Assembly: GCA_963693305.1 (NCBI GenBank)
Contig: OY855914.1
Location: 7,952,001 to 8,016,000 of the forward strand
Direction of reading: 5' to 3'
DNA from: Meandrina meandrites
Lineage: Eukaryota; Cnidaria; Anthozoa; Scleractinia; Meandrinidae
Length of the DNA: 64,000 bases
The position numbers and the translations under genes were made by a program. This document shows positions 1 through 10,864 of this stretch, in pieces. Below the pieces are notes generated by a model. It was not told where the DNA came from, searched no databases, and worked only from the letters and a program-made list of their open reading frames with translations. Position 1 is the stretch's first letter. Each line of letters opens with the position of its first letter.

Positions 1-1315
1 TAAAAGTTCACGCATTCTGTCTGAATTTTTGAGGTAATTTCTGGTAACTTATCAATCCTAATAATCAGGGTTTTCAATAAGAATTGAAGTAAGCGGCAGA
101 ATTGTAGAAGTAGGCGGCGAGGGGGGTAGGGAGGCCTGGGGGCATGCTCCCCCGGGAAACTTTTAAAATCTGAGCCTCTAAGAGTGCTTTTCCTGCATTC
201 TGGGGCAAGAATTAGGTCATTTTTGACAGAACCATACATGCTATATTTTCTAGCTTCTTATTCAACGGTTCTAATTATCTTGCAGACATAATAGTCGCCA
301 AACTATATTTTTTTAGTCGCCAGATTTGCAAAATCAAATAGGGCCTTGTTCAAAAGTGTTGAAAATCATTTCTAGGAATTTAATCTAAAAAAGGACAGAA
401 TACATAAAATATTGAAAAGGAAAAACAAAACAATCTTATCACTAGGTTTAAAACAAGTACTATATATAAGATTTTGTGGCCACTATCGAAGGAATCAACA
501 AGAGACACAACCCGTAGGCATACATGATGTGCTCAAGGGCTTGCAAAGCATTATAGGGCAATTTCAACACTGTCAGCTTTCTGCGAGTTTTCCGATGTGA
601 TAGAATCTTTTACAGCAAAGGAAGAGGATGGATTGACTTCTTTTCTTATTTTGGATGTCTTAGAAGCAAAGATCTTTCAATATAACTTTCTGCAAGGGCA
701 CAATGTCTGAGGAAATGTCCGTTATTCAGCGTCAACACACATAAGTGTAGTTGCCATTTTGGTGACGAAAGGAGAATTTTTATGAAATGTTAGTCGCATT
801 GGCGACCGTATTGGTCTAAATTTCAAACCCTGAGTCGATATATTTTAACCAAGAATTATGGCAAGTTTCTTTTGCGTTAAACGAATTAAATGTTGGCCGA
901 TCCGTGATTCATGTTGTGGAAATTATTTATCATGCTAATTCTTAAAATTCGAGTAAGTTGTTAATCAAAGTAGGCGGCGAAAACGTATGGAGTAGCCGGC
1001 GAGTTTCGCCGGCTGCCGGCCCTTATTGAAAACCCTGAATAATACTCGAACATAATCATAAATCAACTGATGATCATCGCTAGTTTAGATGTGAATGCGA
1101 CAGATAGAGCGGTGTCACGCTACAGGGAAATTCCGGCGTAGTAGAAAAAGTCACGACGTACTTGGCACAGTATAAAAATCGCCTAATTGTGTAGTCCATG
1201 GACTTCCAATAATTATAAAGGCATCAAATGTACTCCACTAATCTTAGATTATTGCTGTAAATAAAATTATATAAAGGTGGGGGCAGCTGTAGCGAGAACT
1301 ATTACTAGTATAATT
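1..1315. repeat. Repeat A, copy 1, split by a hAT-like insertion
   Basis: Bases 1-60 and 1038-1315 together match 24850-25190 almost base for base (shared stretches include 'gacagatagagcggtgtcac' and 'ggcacagtataaaaatcgcc'). In the second copy the two halves are contiguous, so the 972 bases between them here are a later insertion. No coding potential was seen in the repeat. It ends near a 'gggggcagctgtag' motif in both copies. It begins before the window edge. A third, more diverged copy of the left half appears around 34170-34340. Confidence 0.85.
66..1037. mobile_element. Non-autonomous hAT-like element inside repeat A
   Basis: Perfect 16-bp terminal inverted repeats, CAGGGTTTTCAATAAG at 66-81 and its complement at 1022-1037. 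They are flanked by a direct 6-bp duplication AATAAT (60-65 and 1038-1043), and the empty site is seen at the second copy of repeat A near 24905. The CAGGG start is typical of hAT ends, but hAT normally makes 8-bp duplications, so two bases may have been lost. Interior bases 290-830 resemble, in reverse orientation, the element at 30970-31655, including a 'tagtcgcca' motif and a matching open stretch. No intact transposase. Confidence 0.75.
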
Positions 1316-2370
1316 ATGGTAAATAAACTTTTATTGACATACTGTACCTAGTTCACTGTAAGTAGCATATTGTTATCAATGTAATGTTATTCTATTGTAA
1401 GTAAGGTACTGTATGTAGTTTATTGTAAGTAACATGTTGTACATAAAATTTTTCAAAATAATTAAATAATAAAAAATAAAATTTTATAATTACATTTAAT
1501 GACAAATAACTTTTAGACCATGTAAAACATGTACAGGATGTCAACTCCCACTACGACACTAAACACACAGTCCTTCATGATCAGTGTCCATAGTATGTAT
1601 TTTATCAAAGTTGGAGTTATTTTCAGTGACTCAATTTTATTCACAGGGACTTAAACACCTGTCCAGTAACTGACAGTATATATTTACAACAAACAGATAT
1701 TTCTTTTCACTGGTATATAATGTTTAATTACAACTTGGGTAAAAATTGCCCTTATGGTTGATGTGCTGAATCCCCAATCCAGAAGTTCATTTTGGAAATG
1801 TTTGGAAAAATATTTTAAATAAGACAATAATTACCTGTAAAGTTCTTTGAAGCTTTTTTTTATTTTTTCCCAATAGTCATTTGAATGCTTTAAATTTGTA
1901 GAATTTGAAATGTTGATTCAGTTCAGTTCAGTTTATTTTCTTGGCAGCAAGTTTTAACTTAAAAGACTGTGCAAGAAGAAAGCTTGAACTCTGAAACTTT
2001 ATAGAGCAGAGAAAGACTTCTTTTCTCTTGAATTTTCAACTTGACTTTGAAGCTTTTGTCAGGCATGGAAAGATAAATATATTAGCTTCACTTACGATTG
2101 AAGTTTTTACATTCCTTGAGATTTGTCAAAATGTTTTACAACTACACATTCATGAAGATGCATAAAACAGGTAAATTAATTTTTCTAAAAGTAATATTGC
2201 CTAAATAAACTGCTTCCATTTATTCTTCTTAGGCTATAAGACAAGCTAATGATCAGGACTATTCAGTGTACCACTGGCAATTAACACTTAATCATGTTAA
2301 AATTTTACTTCGGTGCACAATTAAATACAACATGAATACAAATAATGAACATTTAATTTCTTATCTTTAC
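1316..2370. other. AT-rich noncoding stretch downstream of the LRR exon
   Basis: No open frame with recognisable protein content. It lies on the 3' side of the splice donor of the LRR exon (minus strand), so it is probably intron of that gene. Around 1320-1450 there is a degenerate repeat of 'actgtaagtaacat'-like units. Confidence 0.5.
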
Positions 2371-3209
2371 CTGCTACACCTCTGGAGTACTTCATCCTAT
2401 TCTGTATTTTCACAACCCTTCTCATTTCTTCAAATGTTAAAGGATTACCATTCACATCCAGCCAATCCAGCTCCTCCAGTTCATCAATATCATCAGGCAA
2501 ACACTCCAGCTTGTTATCACTCAAGTACAGCTTCCTGAGTTTCTTCAAATGTGAGAAGTGTGTTGGTAAAACTGACAGTTTGTTGTTACTCACATTCAGC
2601 CATATCAGCTTCTCCAGTTCAACAATATTATCAGGCAAATACTCTAACTTGTTACCACTCAAGTCCAGCCCCCTGAGTTTCTTCAAATGTGAGAAGTGTG
2701 TTGGTAAAACTGACAGCTTGTTGTTACTCACATACAGCACTTCCAGCTCCTCCAGTTCAACAATATTATCAGGCAAATACTCTAACTTGTTACCACTCAA
2801 GTCCAGCCCCCTGAGTTTCTTCAAATGTGAGAAGTGTGTTGGTAAAACTGACAGCTTGTTGTTTCTCACATCCAGCACGGTCAGGTTAATCAGTTCACCA
2901 ACAGTTTCAGGTAGTTCACTCAGCTGGTTTCTGTATAATCTCAGCTCTTTGAGATTTTTCAGCTTGTTAATACTTGTTGGTAATTCTGTCAAGTTATTAT
3001 CTGACAAGTCAAGTACCTCCACATCAGTCAGGTCAGTAACAGCTTCAGGAACTTTTGACAACTTTCTTTCACTCAGATCTAAAACCCTTTTCCCAAATAT
3101 GGTTTTAATGAACTTCCTGAGCACCTTTTCTGAAATATTTTCCATCATCAACAGTGTAAGGCAACTGTAAAATGCGCTGATTTTGTATAACTTAATTCTG
3201 TTGAAGTAC
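2371..3209 (-). CDS. Leucine-rich-repeat protein, first coding exon (partial gene)
   Basis: The exon codes about 259 residues, starting at ATG 3148-3146. After a short helix (MMENISEKVL) come ten or so typical 23-residue LRRs with the pattern LxxLPxxIxxLxxLxxLxLSxNxL. This is the short 'LxxLP' class found in ROCO, MFHAS1-like and other intracellular LRR proteins; no signal peptide is seen. Residues about 85-200 are two-LRR units repeated almost identically, mirrored in the DNA as 138-bp tandem copies starting near 2537, 2675 and 2813. A good acceptor (tttcag) precedes 3209 and a donor (CAG|GTAAAG) follows 2371 after 'YSRGVAG', so more coding exons should lie below 2371 or outside the window. 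The partner domain is unknown; a Roc-COR or death-fold tail is possible but unseen. It is not the N-terminus of the gene at 48-61 kb, because it lies downstream of that gene on the same strand. Confidence 0.85.
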
Positions 3210-3814
3210 CTGAAACCAGAAATAATGTAAACTTATGTTTTAATATCAAAACTTACAAAACTGGTTCACGATTCGCTGCAAGCTTCTGGCAAGCTCCTTC
3301 AAATAAAGAAGAAGTCTAGTGAAGATTCGCAGAAAAACCTGGGCAATTACTGTTATTAGTTCAAACAATATGAATGAAAGGAAGGTGTATTAATATTCAT
3401 CTATTCTGTAACAAGATTTTAAATACGGTAAATAACATTTAAAACGCATTTATAATGCAAATGCTGACTCAACCTGATCAATGGGGGACGCTACGGATCG
3501 ATCGATCTGCGTGCACGGAAAGATATCTCTAGATCTCACAGCTTCAAATTAAACAAGCTACGTTAACTCATGATCGAAAGTTTCACTTGTGTTTTATGCT
3601 TGTTTACTTTTTATCTTATAAATAAGGTGACGGACTAAAAGTTCTAAGCTACGAAGCCGTACTACATGTAAACTTCGTCTTAAAATAGCGTTGCTCTCGA
3701 GCTCACTGCAGGAATTCAGCTTTAACTGCTCATTTGACTGGCCTTAAGTTTAATATAAAGCGATTTGAGAATAGTTCACATCATTAAACGTCTGTACATC
3801 AAACAATTTCTTAC
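3210..3814 (-). other. 5' leader intron of the LRR gene
   Basis: On the minus strand a strong donor (GAGTTAAG|GTAAGAAA) sits at 3815/3814 and a strong acceptor (ctggtttcag|G) at 3210/3209, giving a 605-base intron in the 5' untranslated region. No other feature was recognised inside it. Confidence 0.5.
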
Positions 3815-4284
3815 CTTAACTCTTCGAGAATACAGGGAAGAAAAGAAAACTGTTGTATACACTGTATAGAATTGAACGAGACTCTGAAGACGAACGACTC
3901 CCTTCTCAAGTTACGAATGGCATGTTTGGGGTCCGGGGCCGGGGTGGGGAGGGGGTTGCTAAACGTTCTCTCTTGGCTCACCCTCAGCAAAATAATTAGA
4001 CGTTCTTGGATTTTTTTTTTACCTTTGGATAGCTGGGAGGCTAACCCTCCCACCTCCCCCTCCCAAAAAATAAATAACATAAAATTAGGGTAATTTTGCA
4101 GCAAGAAACACAAGGCACCAAAGAAAGAGGGCGTTCGCTGGTCGGTACCTTCCCCTCCCCACCCCCACCACCTCCACTCCCTGCAATCTGCATGAGAACA
4201 AGGAAGCGGATTTTTGGACAAACATGGCGAGCTGCGAGGGTGAACCGAGGGTGACGATGTCGTTTTACTTGGACACCAAAACAT

Positions 4285-4350
4285 TCAACGAGGGAGCAGT
4301 GGTTGAGCGGCTTATATATTTGCGGTGTAAAACGCACCAGTGACGTCTTG
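4285..4350 (-). promoter_or_regulatory. Probable core promoter of the LRR gene
   Basis: Reading the minus strand, a TATA box (TATATAAG, about 4312-4319) lies upstream of the putative 5' leader exon that ends at 3815. A CRE-like TGACGTC sits about 25 bases further upstream (4340-4346). Transcription would start near 4285. The leader would then be about 470 bases; its exact start cannot be fixed from sequence. Confidence 0.35.
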
Positions 4351-4435
4351 TAGGTGTCTCATATAGGTGTCTTATAGGTGTCTCATACGCTCGCTGCTGT
4401 CTCTGGCTTTAAAATGGGACTTTGGATCTTTTTTA

Positions 4436-5730
4436 GGGACGGACCATTATTTTTCTGGAGGGGGGGGGGGGATGAAAAATATTGAAAAAAATTGTTTGCA
4501 GGGCCTAAAAAGACAAAATAAATTGTTTGCAAACATCATATGTACTAAAAAATAGTTTATATAGCAGTCAGGGCATCTGATAGGGTGCGGAAAAAAATAA
4601 CAAATTATGCGGAAATTTTCAGGAACATTATGCGGAAGAAAGTGTTGATTATGCGGAAAACACGTTGGATTATGCGGAAATTCTCGGCTCGCTTCGCTCG
4701 CCAAAACTCACATCTTTTCATGCAGCCGAAATCGAGCTGCCCCTAAAGCCGAGAGTTTGCTCGCAGGTTAATTTTAAACAAAAAAATTGGTATTTGGGCT
4801 TTTCCAGTTATTTTCATTTGTATTTGGGATGTTATGAAATTATCTTATCAATTATGTGATGTTCAATGACTGAAATAACACAACCGTTATTTTGTTGGCT
4901 GAAGTTGATTTTCTTCTTATGCATAAACAATACAATTCAAGGTGCTACGTGATCTACTACAACATTAATTGCACGTTGAACAAAATAACAGTCCATTATC
5001 TACATAGAAAACTCCAGGATACAGGTTCACTCAATTCTTTGCTGATATTAGACTTTCAAAAAAGTCCTTCGTCTTCATTATGGCACGTCGCTCACAGGCC
5101 ACTTTGCAGCCTCAAGCTCGCTTCACTTAATTCGTCGCTCATCTAGCCCGTGAGGGGCATACGATTAGCGCTAATCGTATGCCCCCCAAAATATAACAAC
5201 ACGCAATAACATATGTATTAAGGCGTTTTTTTTAACGTTCGTTTAGTTTATACAGCATATTTTAGTTATTATTCACTTCCATGGGAAGTTGTAGCCAGGC
5301 ACGCGAATGTGCTATATATGCTGTTCTTTGCTAGTTGTATTCATTCCCTGAAGAAGTCTCAGTTAGAGACGAAACTCATCAGAAATAAACGACAAGCTTA
5401 CAACCACAAGAAGTCTTTCCTTGTGCTGCTCACTAGTCTTCGTTAAAAAATTAAAAAAATTAAAGAAAAATTACTGCCGCCAATCTTTGTTGTGTACGTC
5501 TCAGAAAACGAAAAAGATGAGTTCAAAGGTGTTTATTGGTCGATGGCAGCAAAAGCGAACCTCCTTTTTGAGTCAGATCGTGGTTAATAAAGATCGAAAA
5601 AAAAATTGTTTGCAGGAAGGTGTTGTTAGAAAAAAATTGTTTGCAGAGGTGCATAGATTAAAAAAAAAGTTTGCAGAGAGATATTTTTCATCCCCCCCCC
5701 CCCCCCTCCAGAAAAATAATGGTCCGTCCC
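4436..5730. mobile_element. PIF/Harbinger-like non-autonomous element
   Basis: Inverted ends GGGACGGACCATTATTTTTC at 4436 and its complement ending at 5730, continuing through a G/C homopolymer into matching 'aaaaattgtttgcag' repeats on each side. The flanks are a direct TTA duplication (4433-4435 and 5731-5733), the hallmark of PIF/Harbinger insertion. The interior has several 'ttatgcggaaa' motifs (4600-4680), a 32-bp perfect palindrome (5154-5185) and a hammerhead-like motif near 5350. No transposase frame is seen. Confidence 0.8.
5154..5185. repeat. Perfect 32-bp palindrome
   Basis: GGGGCATACGATTAGC followed directly by its reverse complement, with no spacer, centred between 5169 and 5170. 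It lies in the middle of the Harbinger-like element. Confidence 0.9.
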
Positions 5731-5733
5731 TTA

Positions 5734-6114
5734 GGCCTCTGGGTCGGGGGTACACCTGAAGCCTTGTTTTTCCACCGCTAAACTTGGTTTAATGCCAATA
5801 TCTCTCCGCGTTTCAAGGAATCCAGAAACTCTATGCTCATTTCACAAACCTATGTTTAGCGGGGTTTTGTAAATTTTTGGGTGATTTTTGGAGATGTTTG
5901 GGAAGAGAAAGTTTTTCTCAAAGGTTTAGTAAAATTTGGAGAAATAAGAAATATTAAAGATTTAATGTGATGTTAAATTGCAATTTGAAGTTAAAAATTA
6001 GTAGATGGACACCCAAACAGTCCCCCGACAACCTGGGGTGCTCTTGCGCGGGGGTCAACTGTCTGTTGGTGTTTCAAAACTAATTTTCTTTCTTCTATCC
6101 TTTCCTTAAACCTC
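5734..6114. other. Noncoding gap between two transposons
   Basis: No gene or repeat recognised. It separates the Harbinger-like element from the TTAA foldback. Confidence 0.4.
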
Positions 6115-7938
6115 TTAAGGTGGCTCGACTGGGTTTTTTAGGGGCAACACCGCTCAAGTTTGAGAACTAACCAGACTGTCATTAACAATGCCATCGAAAA
6201 ACTATCACCACAGCTGAATTAGGTAAAGATGAAAATTCGTTATGACCAGTGTTATTTTGACATCGGAGTTGTCATAGCAACGTAATGACGTCATCACGTT
6301 TATCAGTTTCGTTCGTATTGCTCGGCACCAGGAGGTTTTTTCGGAAATCGCTCAAGGAAGCATGTACCTCCTATACCTGCCTCAATGTTGGCAAAGTTTG
6401 AACAAATTCTGTGAGAGCGTTATCGAAATTTTTGGGGATGAAGTTTCGAGGGTCATAAATACAGTAAAAAACATACTATTGAGATAATAGGGTAATATCT
6501 GAAGAACACGACGCGCTTTGGGAATGCAGTTTCATCTCATAGTAGTTTGATGCCATTTAAAATTGTGTATACAAAATTATGGGGATCGCCACGACCGATT
6601 GCGAAAAAAACGGATTTGATGAGCGTGCATTCAGGTGCTCTTGTTGCCACTTTTGTAAATAATTTGGTCTACACCTACAAATGTGATAATTATTTGGAAA
6701 CCGCTCGATGAATTTTTTTAAAAACTTGTCAATCTCGAGTTTTGTCATCAGTTTATATGGCCTGCAAGTTTCAAGGTCATTGAAAACATGTAAGACAATA
6801 AAATCGGGGCTCCAATGTACTACTTTTTTCTCCCAGATTTTGTGTTTACAAGTGAGTGTCCTCATTATTCACGGGCATTGTATTCAACTTTCATTTTCAC
6901 GTGCACAACTCAGCAAAAAATTCATTTGCATTTTATCAGTGAGTTTAGACTTTTTTCCTGATCTGTTGTTCTACACAAAAATAGCTTTTCGTTTCCTGGA
7001 AAAAGAGACCCTCGGCATTGCTGTATTACAGTCTAATGGCGTAACAAATATTATTACAGTTTTCAAGTCATATCAGCATGTTTCCCGAACATTTTTAGAA
7101 AGCAATTGAGCGTTCTGTTTAATGCAAATGAATTTTTTGCTGAGTTGTGCACGTGAAAATGAAAGTTGAATACAATGCCCGTGAACAATGAGGACACTCA
7201 CTTGTAAACACAAAATCTGGGAGAAAAAAGTAGTACATTGGAGCCCCGATTTTATTGTCTTACATGTTTTCAATGACCTTGAAACTTGCAGGCCATATAA
7301 ACTGATGACAAAACTCGAGATTGACAAGTTTTTAAAAAAATTCATCGAGCGGTTTCCAAATAATTATCACATTTGTAGGTGTAGACCAAATTATTTACAA
7401 AAGTGGCAACAAGAGCACCTGAATGCACGCTCATCAAATCCGTTTTTTTCGTAATCGGTCGTGGCGATCCCCATAATTTTGTATACACAATTTTAAATGG
7501 CATCAAACTACTATGAGATGAAACTGCATTCCCAAAGCGCGTCGTGTTCTTCAGATATTACCCTATTATCTCAATAGTATGTTTTTTACTGTATTTATGA
7601 CCCTCGAAACTTCATCCCCAAAAATTTCGATAACGCTCTCACAGAATTTGTTCAAACTTTGCCAACATTGAGGCAGGTATAGGAGGTACATGCTCCCTTG
7701 AGCGATTTCCGAAAAAACCTCCTGGTGCCGAGCAATACGAACGAAATTGATAAACGTGATGACGTCATTACGTTGCTATGACAACCCCGATGTCAAAATA
7801 ACGCTGGTCATAACAAATTTTCATCTTTACCTAATTCAGCTGTGGTGATCGTTTTTCGATGGCATTGTTAATGACAGTCTGGTTAGTTCTCAAACTTGAG
7901 CGGTGTTGCCCCTAAAAAACCCAGTCGAGCCACCTTAA
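6115..7938. mobile_element. TTAA foldback element with two equal 818-bp arms
   Basis: The arms 6115-6932 and 7121-7938 are inverted copies of each other; coordinates sum to 14053 at both ends, so there is no net indel over 818 bp, with only scattered substitutions. A 188-base spacer separates them. The outermost TTAA at each end (6115-6118, 7935-7938) behaves as a target duplication, with inner ends GGTGGCTCGACTGGG. TTAA targets point to the piggyBac or Kolobok superfamilies. Both arms show a mirrored open stretch of about 90-100 codons which I do not take as a gene. Confidence 0.85.
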
Positions 7939-8156
7939 AATTTCACTCAAAATCGGGTGTACCCCCACCTTAAACAAGAACACGATATCGTGAGCCAGCG
8001 AGGGGGTCTGGGGCATGCTCCTCGGGAAAATTTGGATTTCCGTTACTCTCAGATACCGAGAAATGGATTTGAAATTAACAAACGAAGTGTTAGATACAAG
8101 CATTCAGCGATTAAAACGAAATGTTTTTACAGTACAAAAATACTATACATTTAGAA

Positions 8157-8633
8157 TCGGGGGTGGAAGTGAAATTATGAATCATAGCTGTAAAATTGGT
8201 AGGAATCACAAATCTTCGTGTTTAAAACTTGGGAATCATGAATAACGAGAGATGGCTAAAAGAATCATGAATAACAAATGAATATGTTTCCATAGAATGT
8301 AAACTACGAAACTTCTTAACAGTTATATCACAGAAATGGCCGAAAATAGCATTTCCGAGCGTCTAATTTTCAAAATTTTCTGGGAGAGCATGCCCCCAGA
8401 CCCCCTACAGGAAAACACTGAAAACGCGATTCAAATCTTCATCCCTTACCTATCAACTTGACCGTGATTAGGTATGTTACACACAGCGAAGTTATTTTCA
8501 AAACTGGATGAAAACAGTGACAAATGAATCATGAATATTGAATGAAATTTTTAAATGAATCATGAATCATTGAGGTAAAACAAGACAGGAATCATGAATA
8601 TCCAAAGTCCAATGATTCCACTTCCACCCCCGA
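8157..8633. mobile_element. hAT-type MITE
   Basis: 15-bp inverted ends TCGGGGGTGGAAGTG (8157-8171 and 8619-8633) flanked by a perfect 8-bp duplication ATTTAGAA (8149-8156 and 8634-8641), which fits the hAT target rule nTnnnnAn. The 477-bp interior is packed with 'aatcatgaat' motifs in the same direction and has no coding frame. Confidence 0.85.
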
Positions 8634-8831
8634 ATTTAGAACCAGACCTACAGATTCACTATCAAATTCTGCTACTTTTATTCCTTACAAACTAAATCAA
8701 AAAGACAATTTATCTCCAGCTTTTAGAAAGGCGTTCACAAATGAATTATTATTAGTAATTATTCGTTCAGTAATTATACATGATTCTGTCAAGGAAAATA
8801 TCATCCCATGATGCAGTTTCCGAAGAAAATT
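8634..8831. other. Short noncoding gap left of the DIRS element
   Basis: No feature recognised. It gives the left flank of the DIRS insertion; such elements do not normally make target duplications. Confidence 0.4.
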
Positions 8832-8897
8832 GTAATTTATCCTCACTGCATATCTATTGTAGCGATCACGAAGAACTAAGTTATGGGAGAAATCCGC
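8832..8897 (+). repeat. DIRS repeat X, outer copy
   Basis: Sixty-six bases, with one mismatch to 9791-9856; starts with gtaatttatcctcactg and ends aaatccgc. It marks the left end of the element. Confidence 0.85.
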
Positions 8898-8969
8898 GAC
8901 CGCCGAGGCAAGAGATATGCAGCAAGGCTAGGTGAGAGGTGGTCACCGCCACCAGGGGAGGAGGGAGGG

Positions 8970-9146
8970 GCGCAAAGCGCCTTCCAAGGCAATCTCGTCA
9001 TACTGCGAGATCCCGCGCCGCACAGCTAGATTTTATGCCTGAATGGCCGCAAAGGATCATACTAGACGCCACCAACCCGGATCCTCGGGATTAAAGGAAT
9101 GAAGCGTGCTTACATGACACGCTAATTATATATGCAGTGAGAATAG
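8970..9146 (+). repeat. DIRS repeat Y, inner copy
   Basis: Matches 15233-15410 with a few substitutions and one indel, ending in the same 'gtgagaatag'. It includes the GC hairpin-prone 'gcgcaaagcgc'. The inverted recombinase half starts at the very next base. Confidence 0.9.
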
Positions 9147-9838
9147 CGGCAAATGTGTCGCTCTCCCTTGTTAGTAAGTATATTCTTGTTAGGGATGCCA
9201 CCTTTTTTGTTGTGGATTTTTTCACTGGGGACAGGGCATCGGATTTAGGGCGGCTCTCCTGCAACCAAGTTTTCAGGTTAAGAGATCGGGAAGGCTTTTT
9301 AATTAGATTGTCTCTTACGAAAACAGTTCGCAAGGGGTCCCCCCGTGAGTTTGTCCTCGTCCCTTTTCGGGACCCAGAGGTTTGCCCTATTCTTTGGTTG
9401 AGCTATTATATTCGTGCCTGCCAAGCTCTGGGGGTCTCCTTGTCTGGGGGATACTTTTTCCGGGCTTCTGATCGGGGGAAGTGTGTTGGGGAGAGACCAT
9501 TTCTTGGTTCGGCAGTTAATAATCGTTTGCGTGTGTATCTCACCGAGGCGAAACTTTGTGCAGGGGAAACACTCCACAGTTTCAGGGTCGGGCTTTCCAA
9601 CACTCTTAACATTTTGGGCTGTTCTCCGGATGAGATAGCCCAGTATTTGGGATGGAGAAGTAGTGATATGGCGAGGCACTATACCCGTGTATCTCAGACG
9701 GCCAGTGCTCTTAATCTTTTGGAGTCTCTCATGCCCCGGGTTTCGTCTGTTACTGCCACGGTTTCTCATCCGGGAAACATCCAATCAATAGTAATTTATC
9801 CTCACTGTATATCTATTGTAGCGATCACGAAGAACTAA
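9147..9838 (+). pseudogene. DIRS tyrosine recombinase, catalytic half (inverted)
   Basis: About 225 residues of a DIRS tyrosine recombinase catalytic domain. Visible: the first Arg in 'GDRASDLGRL', the 'HSFR' HxxR box, then 'LGWRSSDMARHYTR', which supplies the W/H position and the active-site Tyr. The N-terminal core-binding half is absent here and lies on the opposite strand at 10062-10457. The open frame runs back into repeat Y with no proper start, and its last 15 or so codons run into repeat X. The DNA 9147-10066 therefore looks like an inverted block. On its own this fragment could not form a complete recombinase. Confidence 0.85.
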
Positions 9839-9856
9839 GTTATGGGAGAAATCCGC
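9791..9856 (+). repeat. DIRS repeat X, inner copy
   Basis: Second copy of the 66-bp X repeat, directly behind the recombinase half and overlapping its 3' codons. It is preceded by AATAG, as at other junctions of this element. Confidence 0.85.
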
Positions 9857-10061
9857 TCCCGGCCCCAACAATTGCCATGCCTCGCCGGTACCGCGCGCTG
9901 TCCAAACAACGACACACAAGCGGAGGAAAATACCACGCTACGCCCGAAAAATGCTCAAGTTGCTTTATTCCACAGATATCCTTTCCATTACTCAGACCCC
10001 CAGGCGCCCAATGCTAGCTATACTAACCCTGTGGTATGGAGATACAAAAGTGCACAAGCGG

Positions 10062-10457
10062 TCAGACTATTTTCTTCCTAAAGTGACCGATAAGCGATCT
10101 GAATTTCGTGAAGAAAAGAGGGACCGCCTTCTTAGGAGTCACCGCCAAACTGGCTTGCTCATCCCTGGTAAATTTTAAATATTCCTTCACTAAAGAGTGC
10201 GAAACAGGGTTAGCATTACCCAAACGGCCTAACTTATTATAAATAGCACGTAACTTCCCAATGAGGGAGTCCACGGAACCAGCTGCTAAACGGCGGGGGC
10301 ATTTACAAACTTTCCTATCACACGAATGAGTGTGAACAATAGTTCTGCCTGTCCTATCCTTACTAATAAGAAATTTAACAATGTCTTCAGAGGTGGCAGA
10401 GGTTGTGGACTTCGGCGGCGAAAGAGAAGCGAGGAAACTTGACAACTGCCGCTCCAA
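10062..10457 (-). pseudogene. DIRS tyrosine recombinase, N-terminal half
   Basis: About 130 residues that match the SAM-like, core-binding N-terminal half of DIRS recombinases: 'FLASLSPP...EDIVKFLISKD', 'CKCPRRLAAGSVDSLIGKL' and 'FFTKFRSLIGHFRKKI'. The frame stops three bases after the point where the catalytic half should begin. The sequence at that point (AAAATAG on the minus strand, 10067-10073) shares AATAG with the start of the inverted block at 9142-9146. Order and strand fit a normal position downstream of RNase H. Confidence 0.75.
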
Positions 10458-10864
10458 GGAAGACTATTGCTTCTGATATGACTTGTTACTGGAAAGCGAT
10501 TTAAAGCTCACAAAACGGCTATTGATAGCCTTCATGTCTAGACAAGGCTGGACAACTGGAGTAGTAGGAGTCCCTGCTGATGTGCCACAAGCTTAGCAAA
10601 AATTCGCATCGCGATCGTTTGGATAGAGGCAAGATGAACATCGCCGGGCTGCTTTCCAGGGATGTGAAACCTGAAGAAAAGAAGTTTATGTAGGTAAAAT
10701 GCTCGTCAAAGAAAAGCCAGATAGTCGTCACTCAACAGACACAGCGAAACGCCCAAAGGTCCCATTGGAGCGGTCTAGGGAACCAACCCTGAGTCGCGGC
10801 AGAAGGAAAAACCAAAACAAAATCGTCGCCTTTCCGCCCCAGGAGAAAACGATCAACGCTAGTA

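Noticed and set aside
2511..3170. Long plus-strand open frame of 219 codons
   Set aside because: It is the antisense of the LRR exon; it stays open because the 138-bp units are a multiple of three.
3811..4284. Minus-strand open frame of 157 codons
   Set aside because: Low-complexity, Pro/Trp/Gly-rich translation across the G/C-rich leader region; no homology recognised, and it overlaps the splice donor of the leader exon.
6557..7454. Mirrored open frames of 88-102 codons in the foldback arms
   Set aside because: They are the same sequence on both arms, without a recognisable domain; best explained by the inverted repeat.
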